In this document: piece after piece, positions 1-8,416 of the stretch
Position numbering within the stretch: position 1 is the first letter of the stretch
Layout of the letters: each line of letters opens with the position of its first letter
Assembly: GCF_900115865.1 (NCBI RefSeq)
Contig: NZ_FOXY01000009.1
Coordinates: 124,001-188,000, forward strand
Direction of reading: 5' to 3'
Source: Donghicola eburneus
GTDB taxonomy: Bacteria > Pseudomonadota > Alphaproteobacteria > Rhodobacterales > Rhodobacteraceae
Length of the DNA: 64,000 nt
Made by a program: the position numbers and the translations under genes
The notes under the pieces: model-generated
Told to the model about the DNA's origin: nothing
What the model saw: only the letters and a program-made list of their open reading frames with translations
The model's database searches: none

Positions 1-242
1 TCCTTGCCGTGCGCTGCGAGGATATCAAGATCGTCCCACCTGCCGCAGGCCACATCACCGCGCAACTCGACTTCGTTGAACTCCTTGGCGCAGATGCCTT
101 GGCTTGGGTGCTGTATCACGGCAAGCGGCTGAGCGTCCGAATGGGAGTGGATCAGGCCCGCGCTCTTGAGTCCGAAGTCGGCCTACAATTTGACCTGACC
201 AAAGCCTCTGTTTTCTGCACCAAGGACGGTCACCGCTTGTGA
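1..242 (+). CDS. ABC transporter ATP-binding protein, C-terminal end (partial)
   Basis: Only the last 79 residues are in the window; the reading frame is open at the left edge, and the frame beginning at base 3 ends in TGA at 240-242. The visible part begins with LAVRCEDIKI, resembling the (V/I)RPEDI strand of the C-terminal TOBE domain of MalK/UgpC-type ATPases, and ends in the usual short strand before the stop. It would energise import of a sugar or other small solute through permeases encoded to the left. The catalytic Walker motifs are outside the window, so the family is inferred from the tail alone. Confidence 0.6.
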   Translation, partial: LAVRCEDIKIVPPAAGHITAQLDFVELLGADALAWVLYHGKRLSVRMGVDQARALESEVGLQFDLTKASVFCTKDGHRL

Positions 243-375
243 GCATTGCGAAGTAGGGCGGAAAATCAAAATTCTCTTAAGAATAGTTGGTGGTTTCGCC
301 CGTTCATAGGCAAAGCTTGTTATTTGCGAGCAAGAGAAGCACCCTCGGCAATGATGAAGAGCGGGGGAATGAGAT

Positions 376-1446
376 ATGCTGGGACAGGCAAAGCAGCGCG
401 CGCAAACATTTTGCGACGACTTCGGTCTGGATCTGCCAATCCTGATGGCGCCAATGGCAGGCGCTTGCCCGCCCGCATTAGCCGCAGCTGTTATGAAAGC
501 GGGCGGAATGGGCGCTTGCGGCGCTCTGCTGATGGCGCCTGACGCTATTGCCCAATGGGCGGCGGATGTCCGAACCACGCAGGCAGGCCCATTCCAGTTG
601 AACCTGTGGGTTCCGGACCCAAAACCGGCCAGAGACCGCGCGCACGAAACGCGCGTGGCGGATTTTTTAGCCCAGTGGGGGCCTCGACCAACAGAGATAT
701 CAGCGGGTCTTCCTGTCTCTTTCGCTGATCAATGCGACGCCTTGATTGAGGCGCGCCCCGCTGTGGTCTCCTCGATCATGGGTATTTTCCCGCCGGAAGT
801 GTTCGCGCAACTCAAGGCGCAGGGCATTCGATGGTTCGCGACAGCCACGAGTGTCGCAGAAGCGTTGGCGGCGGAAGAGGCCGGCGCAGACGCGATTGTC
901 GCCCAAGGCAGCGAGGCCGGCGGACACCGCGGGGCTTTTGACGCGCAGAATGCGGCCGCGCAAACGATTGGGCTTGTCTCTTTGGTACCTGCGATTTGTG
1001 ATGCGGTGAAGGTTCCAGTGATTGCAACTGGCGGTATCGCGGACGCACGCGGTGCGCTCGCAGCACTGGTGCTCGGGGCGTCGGCTGTCCAGATCGGAAC
1101 CGCCTTACTCCGGACGCCAGAGGCCGCCATTCCAGCGGCTTGGGCCGATGCCATCGGACGCGCTCGCCCCGAGGATACGGCCGTCACCCGCGCATTTTCT
1201 GGACGCCTCGGGCGGTCCTTGCGCACAGACTACGTGACCGCAGCCGAAGCGGCCGATGCGCCCGAACCATTGCCATATCCACTACAACGATCCGCAACGG
1301 GACCTATGCGCGCGGCTGGAACACAGGACAACGATATTGCCAGATTACAGGCTTGGGCCGGCCAAAGCGCCGCTCTCGCACAGGCCGCACCAGCAGAGGA
1401 TGTCGTCAGAAACCTGTGGGCCGAAGTCAAAGCGGCCCTTGGGTAA
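376..1446 (+). CDS. nitronate monooxygenase (2-nitropropane dioxygenase family)
   Basis: A 356-residue FMN-dependent TIM-barrel protein of the NMO family, which oxidises alkyl nitronates to carbonyl compounds and nitrite. The N-terminal strand has the family's PILMAPMAG signature (residues about 21-29). The SEAGGHRG loop near residue 180 carries the conserved histidine taken to be the catalytic base, and a phosphate-binding ATGGIAD segment follows near residue 217. Length is normal. It stands alone, 133 bases after the ABC ATPase tail and nearly touching the convergent yaeQ gene. The physiological substrate cannot be told from sequence; some family members act on other enolate-like compounds. 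Confidence 0.85.
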   Translation: MLGQAKQRAQTFCDDFGLDLPILMAPMAGACPPALAAAVMKAGGMGACGALLMAPDAIAQWAADVRTTQAGPFQLNLWVPDPKPARDRAHETRVADFLAQWGPRPTEISAGLPVSFADQCDALIEARPAVVSSIMGIFPPEVFAQLKAQGIRWFATATSVAEALAAEEAGADAIVAQGSEAGGHRGAFDAQNAAAQTIGLVSLVPAICDAVKVPVIATGGIADARGALAALVLGASAVQIGTALLRTPEAAIPAAWADAIGRARPEDTAVTRAFSGRLGRSLRTDYVTAAEAADAPEPLPYPLQRSATGPMRAAGTQDNDIARLQAWAGQSAALAQAAPAEDVVRNLWAEVKAALG

Positions 1447-1453
1447 CGCTGCG

Positions 1454-1999
1454 CTATTCGGCGCGTTTCCAGGTCTGGGGTGTCAAATAAACCACGCTCT
1501 CATCGACGCTGACCATCAGATCGCCATCTTGAATATTCACCTGCAGCTTCATTGCGCGGCTGGCCAGCCCCGCCAGCGCCGCCGTGTCTTCTTCGGTCAG
1601 ATTTACGACCTCTAGGCTCGCAAAACGGGCGGTGCTGTTCTTGACCTTGTCCCACCAAATCTCAGCCGGTTTGCCGCCATAGGCGTAGATATAGACTTTG
1701 CCCGCCTTGGCACAGGATTGCCGGATGACCTTCTCGCTTGGCAACCCGAGAGCGACCCACACATCTAATTCGCCACTCAAGCTTTTCTGCCAGATATCAG
1801 GCTCGTCGTCCGAGGATAGGCCTTTGGTCATCTCCAGATGCTCGTGGGCATTCAGCGCAAAGGCGACAAGCCGCACCATCAACCGCTCATCGGTTTCTGA
1901 CGGATGCTTGGCCACGGTCAGCTTGTGGGTCTCGTAATAGTGGCGATCCATGTCCGACACGGAAAGTTCGACTTTATAAATGGTAGCATTCTGCGCCAT
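1454..1999 (-). CDS. yaeQ: YaeQ family protein
   Basis: The protein is 181 residues from the ATG at 1999, which begins MAQNATIYKVEL and matches the usual length of YaeQ. A longer reading frame extends 40 codons upstream, but its extra residues do not look like the family. YaeQ proteins have a fold related to PD-(D/E)XK nucleases; their role is not settled, and the E. coli protein was named as a suppressor linked to RfaH-dependent haemolysin expression. The segment KVYIYAYGGKPAEIWW (residues about 103-118) is typical of the family. Single gene, convergent with the nitronate monooxygenase gene. Confidence 0.85.
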   Translation of the reverse strand: MAQNATIYKVELSVSDMDRHYYETHKLTVAKHPSETDERLMVRLVAFALNAHEHLEMTKGLSSDDEPDIWQKSLSGELDVWVALGLPSEKVIRQSCAKAGKVYIYAYGGKPAEIWWDKVKNSTARFASLEVVNLTEEDTAALAGLASRAMKLQVNIQDGDLMVSVDESVVYLTPQTWKRAE

Positions 2000-2214
2000 G
2001 GACTGTCCCAACCTTGCAAAGATCGCGCTGCCTACCCCGTCCGGCAGGATTTGGAAAGCATTGACCGGACGCGAGCACGGGACATTCTCGGCTCTCGCAA
2101 TACGCGCGCCTGCTGACACCCCACATAAACATCGCCCGACACTTGCGTTCTATGGGTGTTTCGCGGGATACGGGCCCATACCTCCAAGCCTCTTAGACAA
2201 GGTCGATCGTCAGA

Positions 2215-2745
2215 ATGTCCCAAACCGACCATCTCGTCACCGATTGCTCGAAATGCGCGGCGCTGTGCTGCATCATGCTGGCCTTTGACAAGGGCGATGA
2301 CTTTGCCTTTGACAAGAACCCGGGCGAACCCTGTCGCAACCTGTCGGGGCATTTATGCTCGATCCACGACACCCTGCGCCAAGATGGCTTCCGGGGTTGC
2401 GTGGCGTACGACTGTTTGGGCGCAGGCAACCGTGTGGTCCAAGAAGTATTCGGCGGCAAGACTTGGCAAACCGAGCCACGGCTCATTCGCGTGATGATGG
2501 AGGCATTCCATGGAATGCGCGAGGTGCACAAGCGCATCGACATCCTGCGCGCAGCGGAAACCCTGCCGCTAGACAAAAATGACGAGCAAATCCGATTGGG
2601 CTACCTTGCCCGGCTCGAGGAAACGCGATGGAGTGGGTCTGAACTGAACGAGTTCGAAATGACGCTGGCACTCGAGATAGACATCTTCTTTCACAGCATC
2701 CGCAAATATATGCCGCCATCCTTTGCGGCCGAGATTGAAAGTTAA
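2215..2745 (+). CDS. YkgJ-like cysteine-cluster protein
   Basis: A 176-residue soluble protein. Its N-terminal half has a cysteine pattern like the YkgJ (CxxCxxCC) family: CSKC at residues 11-14, a CC pair a few residues later, then single cysteines in the segments EPCRNL, HLCSIHD, RGCVAYDC. Members of that family are thought to bind a metal or iron-sulfur cluster, but no function is established. The C-terminal half is helical and lacks cysteine. No strong ribosome-binding site is visible before the ATG, so the start is less certain than the frame. It is not clearly in an operon with its neighbours. Confidence 0.6.
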   Translation: MSQTDHLVTDCSKCAALCCIMLAFDKGDDFAFDKNPGEPCRNLSGHLCSIHDTLRQDGFRGCVAYDCLGAGNRVVQEVFGGKTWQTEPRLIRVMMEAFHGMREVHKRIDILRAAETLPLDKNDEQIRLGYLARLEETRWSGSELNEFEMTLALEIDIFFHSIRKYMPPSFAAEIES

Positions 2746-2823
2746 AAAACGCATCCAAAACTCGAACTGCACCGACGCGCTGTCGGCTTAGGTAGAGTCA
2801 AGACGCCATATGATCAGAGAAGT

Positions 2824-3216
2824 ATGCCCATGACACGCGACGAAATCATCAAGGCATACGAAGGCTACCTCGCCTGTTTGAATGCCCAAGACTGGACTAA
2901 CCTGCATCGCTATGTGGCTGATCAGGTGACCTATAATGGCCATCTGGTCGGCCTAGACGGCTACAACACCATGCTGGTAGGCGATTTCGAAGCGATCCCT
3001 GACCTCTCGTTCAATCTCACGCGTTTTTCCTGTGATCCACCCCTGATCGCGTGCAGCCTCGCGTTCGACTGCACGCCTGTCGGGCAGCTGTTTGGCATGC
3101 CCGTCAATGGCAAACGGGTACGGTTCACCGAGAACGTCTTTTACGAGTTCTCGGACGGCAAGGTTGTGAACGTCTGGTCTGTGATCGACAAAGCTGCCAT
3201 CGCAATTCAGATCTGA
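2824..3216 (+). CDS. SnoaL-like / ester cyclase family protein
   Basis: A 130-residue protein with the alpha+beta cone layout of NTF2/SnoaL folds: an N-terminal helix (MTRDEIIKAYEGYLACLNAQDW), a central loop with GLDGYNTML, and C-terminal strands ending in the segment RFTENVFYEFSDGKVVNVW. Family members include polyketide cyclases and many proteins of unknown activity, so the substrate is unknown. A second ATG lies two codons in (2830). The last ten bases overlap the convergent flavoprotein gene, suggesting tight packing rather than shared function. Confidence 0.65.
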   Translation: MPMTRDEIIKAYEGYLACLNAQDWTNLHRYVADQVTYNGHLVGLDGYNTMLVGDFEAIPDLSFNLTRFSCDPPLIACSLAFDCTPVGQLFGMPVNGKRVRFTENVFYEFSDGKVVNVWSVIDKAAIAIQI

Positions 3217-4637
3217 TCGAACAGGGCACCCGGGTTCAAAATTCCCTGCGGATCCATCTGCGCCTTTAGCCCGCGCATCAGAGCCAACTCTTGGGGTGAG
3301 CGGCTGTGATCCATCCAGCGGGCTTTGATGCGGCCAATGCCATGTTCTGCCGTGACAGCGCCGTCCCAATCACGCAGCAACCCATAGATGGCAGCCTCGA
3401 TACTCTCTTCCGCGGCGTGTGAACCGTCATGGGCCACCAACAGGTGCACGTTTCCGTCCCCGACGTGGCCGACCTTAATCACCCCAAGGGCTTCGGGCAT
3501 ATCCGCCAACAGGATATCCGCCGCATCACAAAACCCACCAAGCGCAGACGGCGACACACCGATATCAAAGTTGATGTGATGGCCGAAGTCATCGTCAACC
3601 TCGCCTACCGCCTCGCGCACTTGCCAGAGCGCACGCATTTCGCTGATGGATTTTGCCAAAACGCCATCTTGGGCCAAGTCAGCTTCGAACAGGTCAGCGA
3701 AGAACGCTTCCAACTCCGCTTCGCTCTCTGGGCCCTCGGCCTCTACCTCAATCAGCAGGTAGAACCCGTACCGTCCATCAAGCGGCGAGGTAGCGAGGTT
3801 GGTTTTGTGGCAAACAAAATCCCAGTAATCAGGCCACATCCCTTCGAAGGCGGTGATGCGCGACCCGAAGCGCTGGCGCGCAGCGGTCAGACATTTCAAC
3901 GCGGCCGCATGATCGGGCAGGGCGAACAGGGCAAGCGCACTTTGCGGGACATGCCGGCGCAGTTGCAGAACTGCACGGGTGACGATCCCCAACGTCCCCT
4001 CGGACCCGATAAACATGTGCTTCAGGTCAAAACCGGAATTGTCTTTGACCGTTTTGCTCAGGCGCGAGACCACCGCACCGTCAGCGAGAACGGCTTCTAG
4101 ACCCAAAACGTTCGCACGCGTCATGCCATGCTGCAGAACGCGGATACCGCCCGCGTTGGTGGCGATCGTTCCGCCAATCGTGGCCGAGCCGCGTGCGCCA
4201 ATGTCCACCGGGTAATCCAGTCCAGCTTCGCGCGCGGCCTCTTGCACGGTTTCTAGCGGGGTGCCCGCCCAAGCGGTTAGGGTCATCGCGTCCCGATCCA
4301 ACTCGATAATTCCCGTCATTCGCTCGGTCGACAGAACGACGGTGCCTTGCGGACTGCAGGCCCCGCCGGACAATCCCGTCCGTCCCCCCTGAGGAACGAC
4401 GCCGATCCGATACCGGCTGCAGATCGCCATCGCCTCGGAGACGTCATGAACCAATGCCGGGCGTATAACAGCGAGCGGCGGCGTGCCGTGCAGGCCGGAT
4501 TGGTCCGACGCATAGCGCGCGCAATCCTCTGGTGAAGTCAGAATTCCTGCAGGACCAAAGACTTGAGCCAGCGCCTCGATCACGTCAGGCTGCGCCGTAT
4601 CCTGTTGGCTTACCTGTTGAATATCGGTTTGGTCCAT
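3207..4637 (-). CDS. FAD-binding oxidoreductase, GlcD / D-2-hydroxyacid dehydrogenase type
   Basis: A 476-residue flavoprotein of the vanillyl-alcohol-oxidase fold. The N-terminal half (about 40-220) is a FAD_binding_4 domain with PQGGRTGLSGG and GATIGGT-like loops. The C-terminal half is an FAD-oxidase_C domain with the metal/substrate motifs GHVGDGNVHLL and EHGIGRIK. Such enzymes oxidise D-lactate, glycolate or D-2-hydroxyglutarate. It starts 48 bases from a divergent LysR gene that also faces the ureide-like operon, so it may supply an oxidation step there (for example of a ureidoglycolate-like 2-hydroxyacid); that link is inference. The start has an AGGAG about ten bases upstream. Confidence 0.8.
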   Translation of the reverse strand: MDQTDIQQVSQQDTAQPDVIEALAQVFGPAGILTSPEDCARYASDQSGLHGTPPLAVIRPALVHDVSEAMAICSRYRIGVVPQGGRTGLSGGACSPQGTVVLSTERMTGIIELDRDAMTLTAWAGTPLETVQEAAREAGLDYPVDIGARGSATIGGTIATNAGGIRVLQHGMTRANVLGLEAVLADGAVVSRLSKTVKDNSGFDLKHMFIGSEGTLGIVTRAVLQLRRHVPQSALALFALPDHAAALKCLTAARQRFGSRITAFEGMWPDYWDFVCHKTNLATSPLDGRYGFYLLIEVEAEGPESEAELEAFFADLFEADLAQDGVLAKSISEMRALWQVREAVGEVDDDFGHHINFDIGVSPSALGGFCDAADILLADMPEALGVIKVGHVGDGNVHLLVAHDGSHAAEESIEAAIYGLLRDWDGAVTAEHGIGRIKARWMDHSRSPQELALMRGLKAQMDPQGILNPGALFDQI

Positions 4638-4685
4638 CTATGATGCGCTCCTTGACCCGTGGCCATTCGATTGTGGGAGTTTCTG

Positions 4686-5606
4686 ATGCCGTCTAGCACC
4701 ATCCTCGGTCGCTTGCCCGGTCTGCGACATTTCATTGAAGTTGCTCAACAGGGATCTTTCCGTGCTGCGGCAGACCGTCTGCATGTGGCGCCCTCGGCGG
4801 TCAGCAAACAGATCAAGAACCTCGAGCTCGCGCTGGATGTAGAGCTCTTTCGCAGAGATCGCGGTCGCGGCGGTCTGGAACTGACCGAAGCCGGAGATAT
4901 CCTCCTGTTTCGCTGCGCTTCGGTCGTCAATGAACTGACCATCGCGCAGGACGAGATTGACCAACTTCAGGGAATGCAGCGCGGTCACCTGCGTCTTGGC
5001 GTGAACGAAGTGCTGGCCTCGGACCTCCTGCCCGGCATTTTGCGGGACATGAAATACAACCACCCCGGCCTGAATTTCTCGATCAAGGTCGAGAACACCC
5101 GAGAGATCGTCCAACGCCTGCAAGAGGGTGATATCGACATCGGGCTTGGCTACAACTTTCCGTCCTCGCCCGAGATCGAAACGCTCGCAACCCTGCGCAG
5201 GCGAACCTACGCGATCACATCCTTGGACCACCCGATGGCGCAGTTGCGCAAAGTCCGGCTGACCGATCTGGACGGGGAACAAGTTATTTTCCCCGATGAG
5301 TCCATCGCCATGCGCCAGCTCTTGACCGAAGCCATGGCGCAGGCCGGCGTCAGCGTCCACGAGGTCATGAACACCAATAGCTTCACCCTGCTGCGCCAAA
5401 TGGTCGAAAGCGGGATTGGCATCGGCATTGTCTTTGGCCGTTTTCTGCAAATTCGGCGCGAGCGTATTTCCTTTGTCGAACTGCAAGACCTTCCGTTCGA
5501 GAGCCCGCCAGTGGCCTGCTGCCGTATGGCGGGGCGCACGCCAACGGCGTCCTCTGTTGCCTTTGGTGCAGCGATACGGACGATTTTCGTCCAATATGGC
5601 GGGTAA
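4686..5606 (+). CDS. LysR-family transcriptional regulator
   Basis: 306 residues from the ATG at 4686, which follows a GGGAG with six-base spacing. A GTG nine codons upstream is possible but has a poorer ribosome-binding site. The N-terminal winged helix-turn-helix (about residues 5-65) contains the typical GSFRAAADRLHVAPSAVSKQI helix pair, followed by a periplasmic-binding-like effector domain. It is divergent from the GlcD-like gene and convergent with the allE-like end of the long operon, a common position for the controller of a catabolic cluster. The effector is unknown. Confidence 0.88.
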   Translation: MPSSTILGRLPGLRHFIEVAQQGSFRAAADRLHVAPSAVSKQIKNLELALDVELFRRDRGRGGLELTEAGDILLFRCASVVNELTIAQDEIDQLQGMQRGHLRLGVNEVLASDLLPGILRDMKYNHPGLNFSIKVENTREIVQRLQEGDIDIGLGYNFPSSPEIETLATLRRRTYAITSLDHPMAQLRKVRLTDLDGEQVIFPDESIAMRQLLTEAMAQAGVSVHEVMNTNSFTLLRQMVESGIGIGIVFGRFLQIRRERISFVELQDLPFESPPVACCRMAGRTPTASSVAFGAAIRTIFVQYGG

Positions 5607-5611
5607 TGCGG

Positions 5612-6349
5612 TCATCGCGGCTCCAGCGGGGCGCGATTGTAGTTTTTGTAGATCAGGTAGCGCGAAGGTTCGCGGCCCAAAGCACCAAACCACTGCGGCA
5701 CGTGTGGTCCCATCCAGATGGCATCGCCAGCCCCAACAGGGTACCACTGATCATCCAAGCGGTAGACACCGCCACCGTCCAGAATAAGAAGCCCGTGTTC
5801 CATAAAATGCGTTTCCACATAGGCTAGCGACGCGCCCGGATGGAAATTCATGATATTGAATTCACCGTCAAAACCAGCGTCCGTCGGCAACATTTTTTGC
5901 ACCATCAACCAGTCGTCACCGCGCAGAGGGGTGCCTTCGATGTCCGCGACCGCACCAAAAGCCGGTGCGGGAATGTCGCCTCGGGCCAAGAACCGCCACT
6001 CAAACAGGACGAAAGAGGCACCAGCAGACGCGTTCAGAGTCAGCGGTTCATTTGGCGGCAGAAATGCGTATCCATCCCGCTGCAGCGTCTGGCCCGTCGC
6101 AAAGCTAACCTCTCCCTGAAGCACAAAGATGAACCGCGCGATGCCTTCGGGCGCTGGTGGAATATCGGTCAGACCATCCACGCAGCGGACCAGTCCCATG
6201 GCAAATTTCGCACCCATGTCCGGAGTGATCAGATATGCCAACTCTGCGCCAGGCCAGTCGGGCTGGGTGATCCATTCGTGGCTTTCTGGCGTCAGAAGCG
6301 CGTGGTTTCGGCGGATATCCGAGCGGGTCTGTCCCAAGCTAGGTTTCAT
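5612..6349 (-). CDS. allE: (S)-ureidoglycine aminohydrolase-like bicupin
   Basis: A 245-residue protein with two cupin halves. The C-terminal cupin carries the manganese-ligand set known in ureidoglycine aminohydrolases: E179, H181 and H185 in VETHFMEH, and Q219 in HVPQW. The known enzyme converts (S)-ureidoglycine to (S)-ureidoglycolate and ammonia in purine/allantoin breakdown. It is the last gene of the minus-strand operon and overlaps the M20 peptidase gene by ATGA. No allantoinase of the amidohydrolase type or canonical allantoate amidohydrolase is beside it, so the real substrate here could be an analogue. Confidence 0.75.
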   Translation of the reverse strand: MKPSLGQTRSDIRRNHALLTPESHEWITQPDWPGAELAYLITPDMGAKFAMGLVRCVDGLTDIPPAPEGIARFIFVLQGEVSFATGQTLQRDGYAFLPPNEPLTLNASAGASFVLFEWRFLARGDIPAPAFGAVADIEGTPLRGDDWLMVQKMLPTDAGFDGEFNIMNFHPGASLAYVETHFMEHGLLILDGGGVYRLDDQWYPVGAGDAIWMGPHVPQWFGALGREPSRYLIYKNYNRAPLEPR

Positions 6350-7470
6350 GAGGACTCTCCAGTGGGGCGCGTGCCCGCATAGGTCAGTATCAAGTCACGC
6401 AGCAAAACCATTCGGCGCGATAGTGTCGAGACGAGGATGTGTTCCTGCGGCGAGTGCCAATTATTGCCAATCGCACCAAGGCCATCGAGCGTCGGCACGC
6501 CAGCTGCACAAGTGAAGTTGCCATCGCTGCCCCCTCCAGAACGGGTTTCGATCATAGGAGCGTCGAGTGATGCGTTGATCTGGACTGCACGGGCGAACAT
6601 TGACAAGGTTTCCGGCGTACGGGCTAGGCTTGGCTTTTCGATTTCACCAGACAATGTGATCGAGACCGATGGATCATCCGATTTGAGTGCCCGCAACGCA
6701 TCTTCGACCGCATGCCCCAAGGCGTCATCGGCAAAGCGCACATCGATATCGCACGCGGCGTGGCCTGCGACGACGTTTGGTTCTGTCCCGCCGCGCACAC
6801 GGCCCACATTCACGGTAGTCTCTGTAGCCAAATCGGTCATCTGCTCCAGCTGCCCAATGGTCCGCGCCATCTGAAGGATCGCCGAGCGCCCATCGGCAAA
6901 GGCTGACCCTGCGTGGCTTTCCACCCCGTGAAAATCGAGCGTGTACTTGGCGCGCCCCTTGCGAAATGTGATTGCCTCGTCCCCGCGAGCGGGCTCTGGG
7001 ATAAGCGCCGCGCCCATCTTGCGCGCCTCTGCTTGGATAAGGGCGTGCGAGGTCGGAGAGCCGATCTCTTCGTCAGAATTGTAGATCAGCGTGACGGGGC
7101 CCGGCAGAGCCACACCGCTGGCCACGATATCCTTCATCGCGCAAAGCGCTAGGAAACCGCCGCCTTTCATATCCGCAATACCGGGGCCGTATTGCCGGTC
7201 TCCATCGCGCCGAATCTCAACGGTGCCCGGCGCGCAGACTGTGTCGATATGGCTGGTGACCAAGACGCCCGGTCCATCTCCGCCCGCAAAACGGGCGATC
7301 AGATGATCGCCCATACCATCCTGGCCAGTGACCCGCTCTATCACGCAGCCAAGGGGTTCCAGTTGCGACTGGATCAGGTCGACGAGCTTTGCAATCCCTG
7401 CAACGTCACCGGTCGGAGTGTCGATTTCGATCCACTCTAGCAGGCCCTCTAAGATGTCTTCGCTCTGCAT
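6346..7470 (-). CDS. M20 family metallopeptidase (ArgE/DapE/CPG2-like)
   Basis: 374 residues with two-domain M20 architecture. Metal-binding and catalytic signatures are visible: SHIDTV (His and catalytic Asp near residues 74-76), GPGIADMKGG (Asp near 100), and SDEEIGSP (Glu pair near 134). A final histidine in NWHSPQEH near residue 339 completes the site. The nearest described type by motif is glutamate carboxypeptidase (CPG2). In this operon it probably hydrolyses an amide, carbamoyl or N-acyl bond of the pathway intermediate, as related allantoate amidohydrolases do. Substrate is inference. It is three bases downstream of the first deacetylase-like gene. Confidence 0.8.
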   Translation of the reverse strand: MQSEDILEGLLEWIEIDTPTGDVAGIAKLVDLIQSQLEPLGCVIERVTGQDGMGDHLIARFAGGDGPGVLVTSHIDTVCAPGTVEIRRDGDRQYGPGIADMKGGGFLALCAMKDIVASGVALPGPVTLIYNSDEEIGSPTSHALIQAEARKMGAALIPEPARGDEAITFRKGRAKYTLDFHGVESHAGSAFADGRSAILQMARTIGQLEQMTDLATETTVNVGRVRGGTEPNVVAGHAACDIDVRFADDALGHAVEDALRALKSDDPSVSITLSGEIEKPSLARTPETLSMFARAVQINASLDAPMIETRSGGGSDGNFTCAAGVPTLDGLGAIGNNWHSPQEHILVSTLSRRMVLLRDLILTYAGTRPTGESS

Positions 7471-7473
7471 GGG

Positions 7474-8412
7474 TTAGCTCAGGCTGTCTTCGTAGTCTTG
7501 CCAGATGCTCGGGGCGAGCTTCAGAGTTTGCTCGGCGGGGTGCGCCTTGTGCCAATGATCCGCGATCTCAGACCCGGTCGCAGCCCACACACCGGGGTGC
7601 GCCATTGCATCGCGCAAAATGGCTGCAAGGTTTTCGAACCGGTGCCCCCATCCCGAACGCGCAGGCGAAACACACATGTTGAAGTAACGGCCACGACGGT
7701 ACTGCGCGCGGAATTCAGCCCGCCAGTTGTTGAGCAGGGCTTGCGGACGTTCGAGACCGGTCCCTTCGCGCGGGAACATCAAGAAGAAGATATCATCGAA
7801 ATGGTAGTAGTAGGGCAGGGCCAGCAATGTCTCGGCCTTGGCGACATCGGACACCCAGTAGTAGGGCGCATCATCCGCCAGACCGTTGCCAAAGTAGCTA
7901 TAGCCGCGCGCTCTGAGCAGCGCAATTGTGTCGTCCGTGGCGCAGCCGGTGGCCGCCCGATCGTCAGGGCGTGACAGGGCAAACCAGCCCTTGGGCGCTG
8001 CGCCTATGGCGTTGGTCAGAATGGCGGTGGCCCGGTCCATGTGCTCTGCCTCTTGGCCTGCGGCCAACAAAGAAGGATCCTCGCCATACAATCCTTGGGC
8101 CGCGAGCTCGTGACCGTCATCCAGAATGCGGTCGATGATGTCGCGGTAGCTTTCGACGATCACCGCAGGGGCCGCGAAGGTTGCCTTGATGTTCAGTTCT
8201 TTGAAAAGGTCGAGGAAGCGATCCAAACCTTCGTTCAGACCATAATGCCATGTGGGATAGGCCAGATCCTTGGCAGTGATACCCTTGCCCGCGCCGGCGG
8301 GATTCAAATTGACGGTTAGTCCCAGCGCCATGTGCTGGCCACTGGGCCAAGAGACCGCATCGTCGCGCATGCCAATCTCGTCAGAGGTGGTGTAGAAGTC
8401 TTTCCAAGGCAT
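7474..8412 (-). CDS. NodB-fold deacetylase-like protein with degenerate metal site
   Basis: 312 residues. The fold is that of polysaccharide deacetylase / PuuE-type allantoinase proteins, but the metal-binding residues are replaced. Where active members have Asp in the first motif it reads LTVNLNP (residues 32-38), and the His-x3-His motif reads GHELAAQGLYG (100-110), with Q106 and G110 in the histidine positions. It lies four bases downstream of a paralogue-like gene that keeps these ligands. It may be a non-catalytic partner or use another chemistry. I recognise no named family for it. Confidence 0.65.
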   Translation of the reverse strand: MPWKDFYTTSDEIGMRDDAVSWPSGQHMALGLTVNLNPAGAGKGITAKDLAYPTWHYGLNEGLDRFLDLFKELNIKATFAAPAVIVESYRDIIDRILDDGHELAAQGLYGEDPSLLAAGQEAEHMDRATAILTNAIGAAPKGWFALSRPDDRAATGCATDDTIALLRARGYSYFGNGLADDAPYYWVSDVAKAETLLALPYYYHFDDIFFLMFPREGTGLERPQALLNNWRAEFRAQYRRGRYFNMCVSPARSGWGHRFENLAAILRDAMAHPGVWAATGSEIADHWHKAHPAEQTLKLAPSIWQDYEDSLS

Positions 8413-8416
8413 ATCG

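Noticed and set aside
4638-5747. 369-codon minus-strand open frame over the LysR gene
   Set aside because: The plus strand encodes a clear LysR protein; this frame is its antisense.
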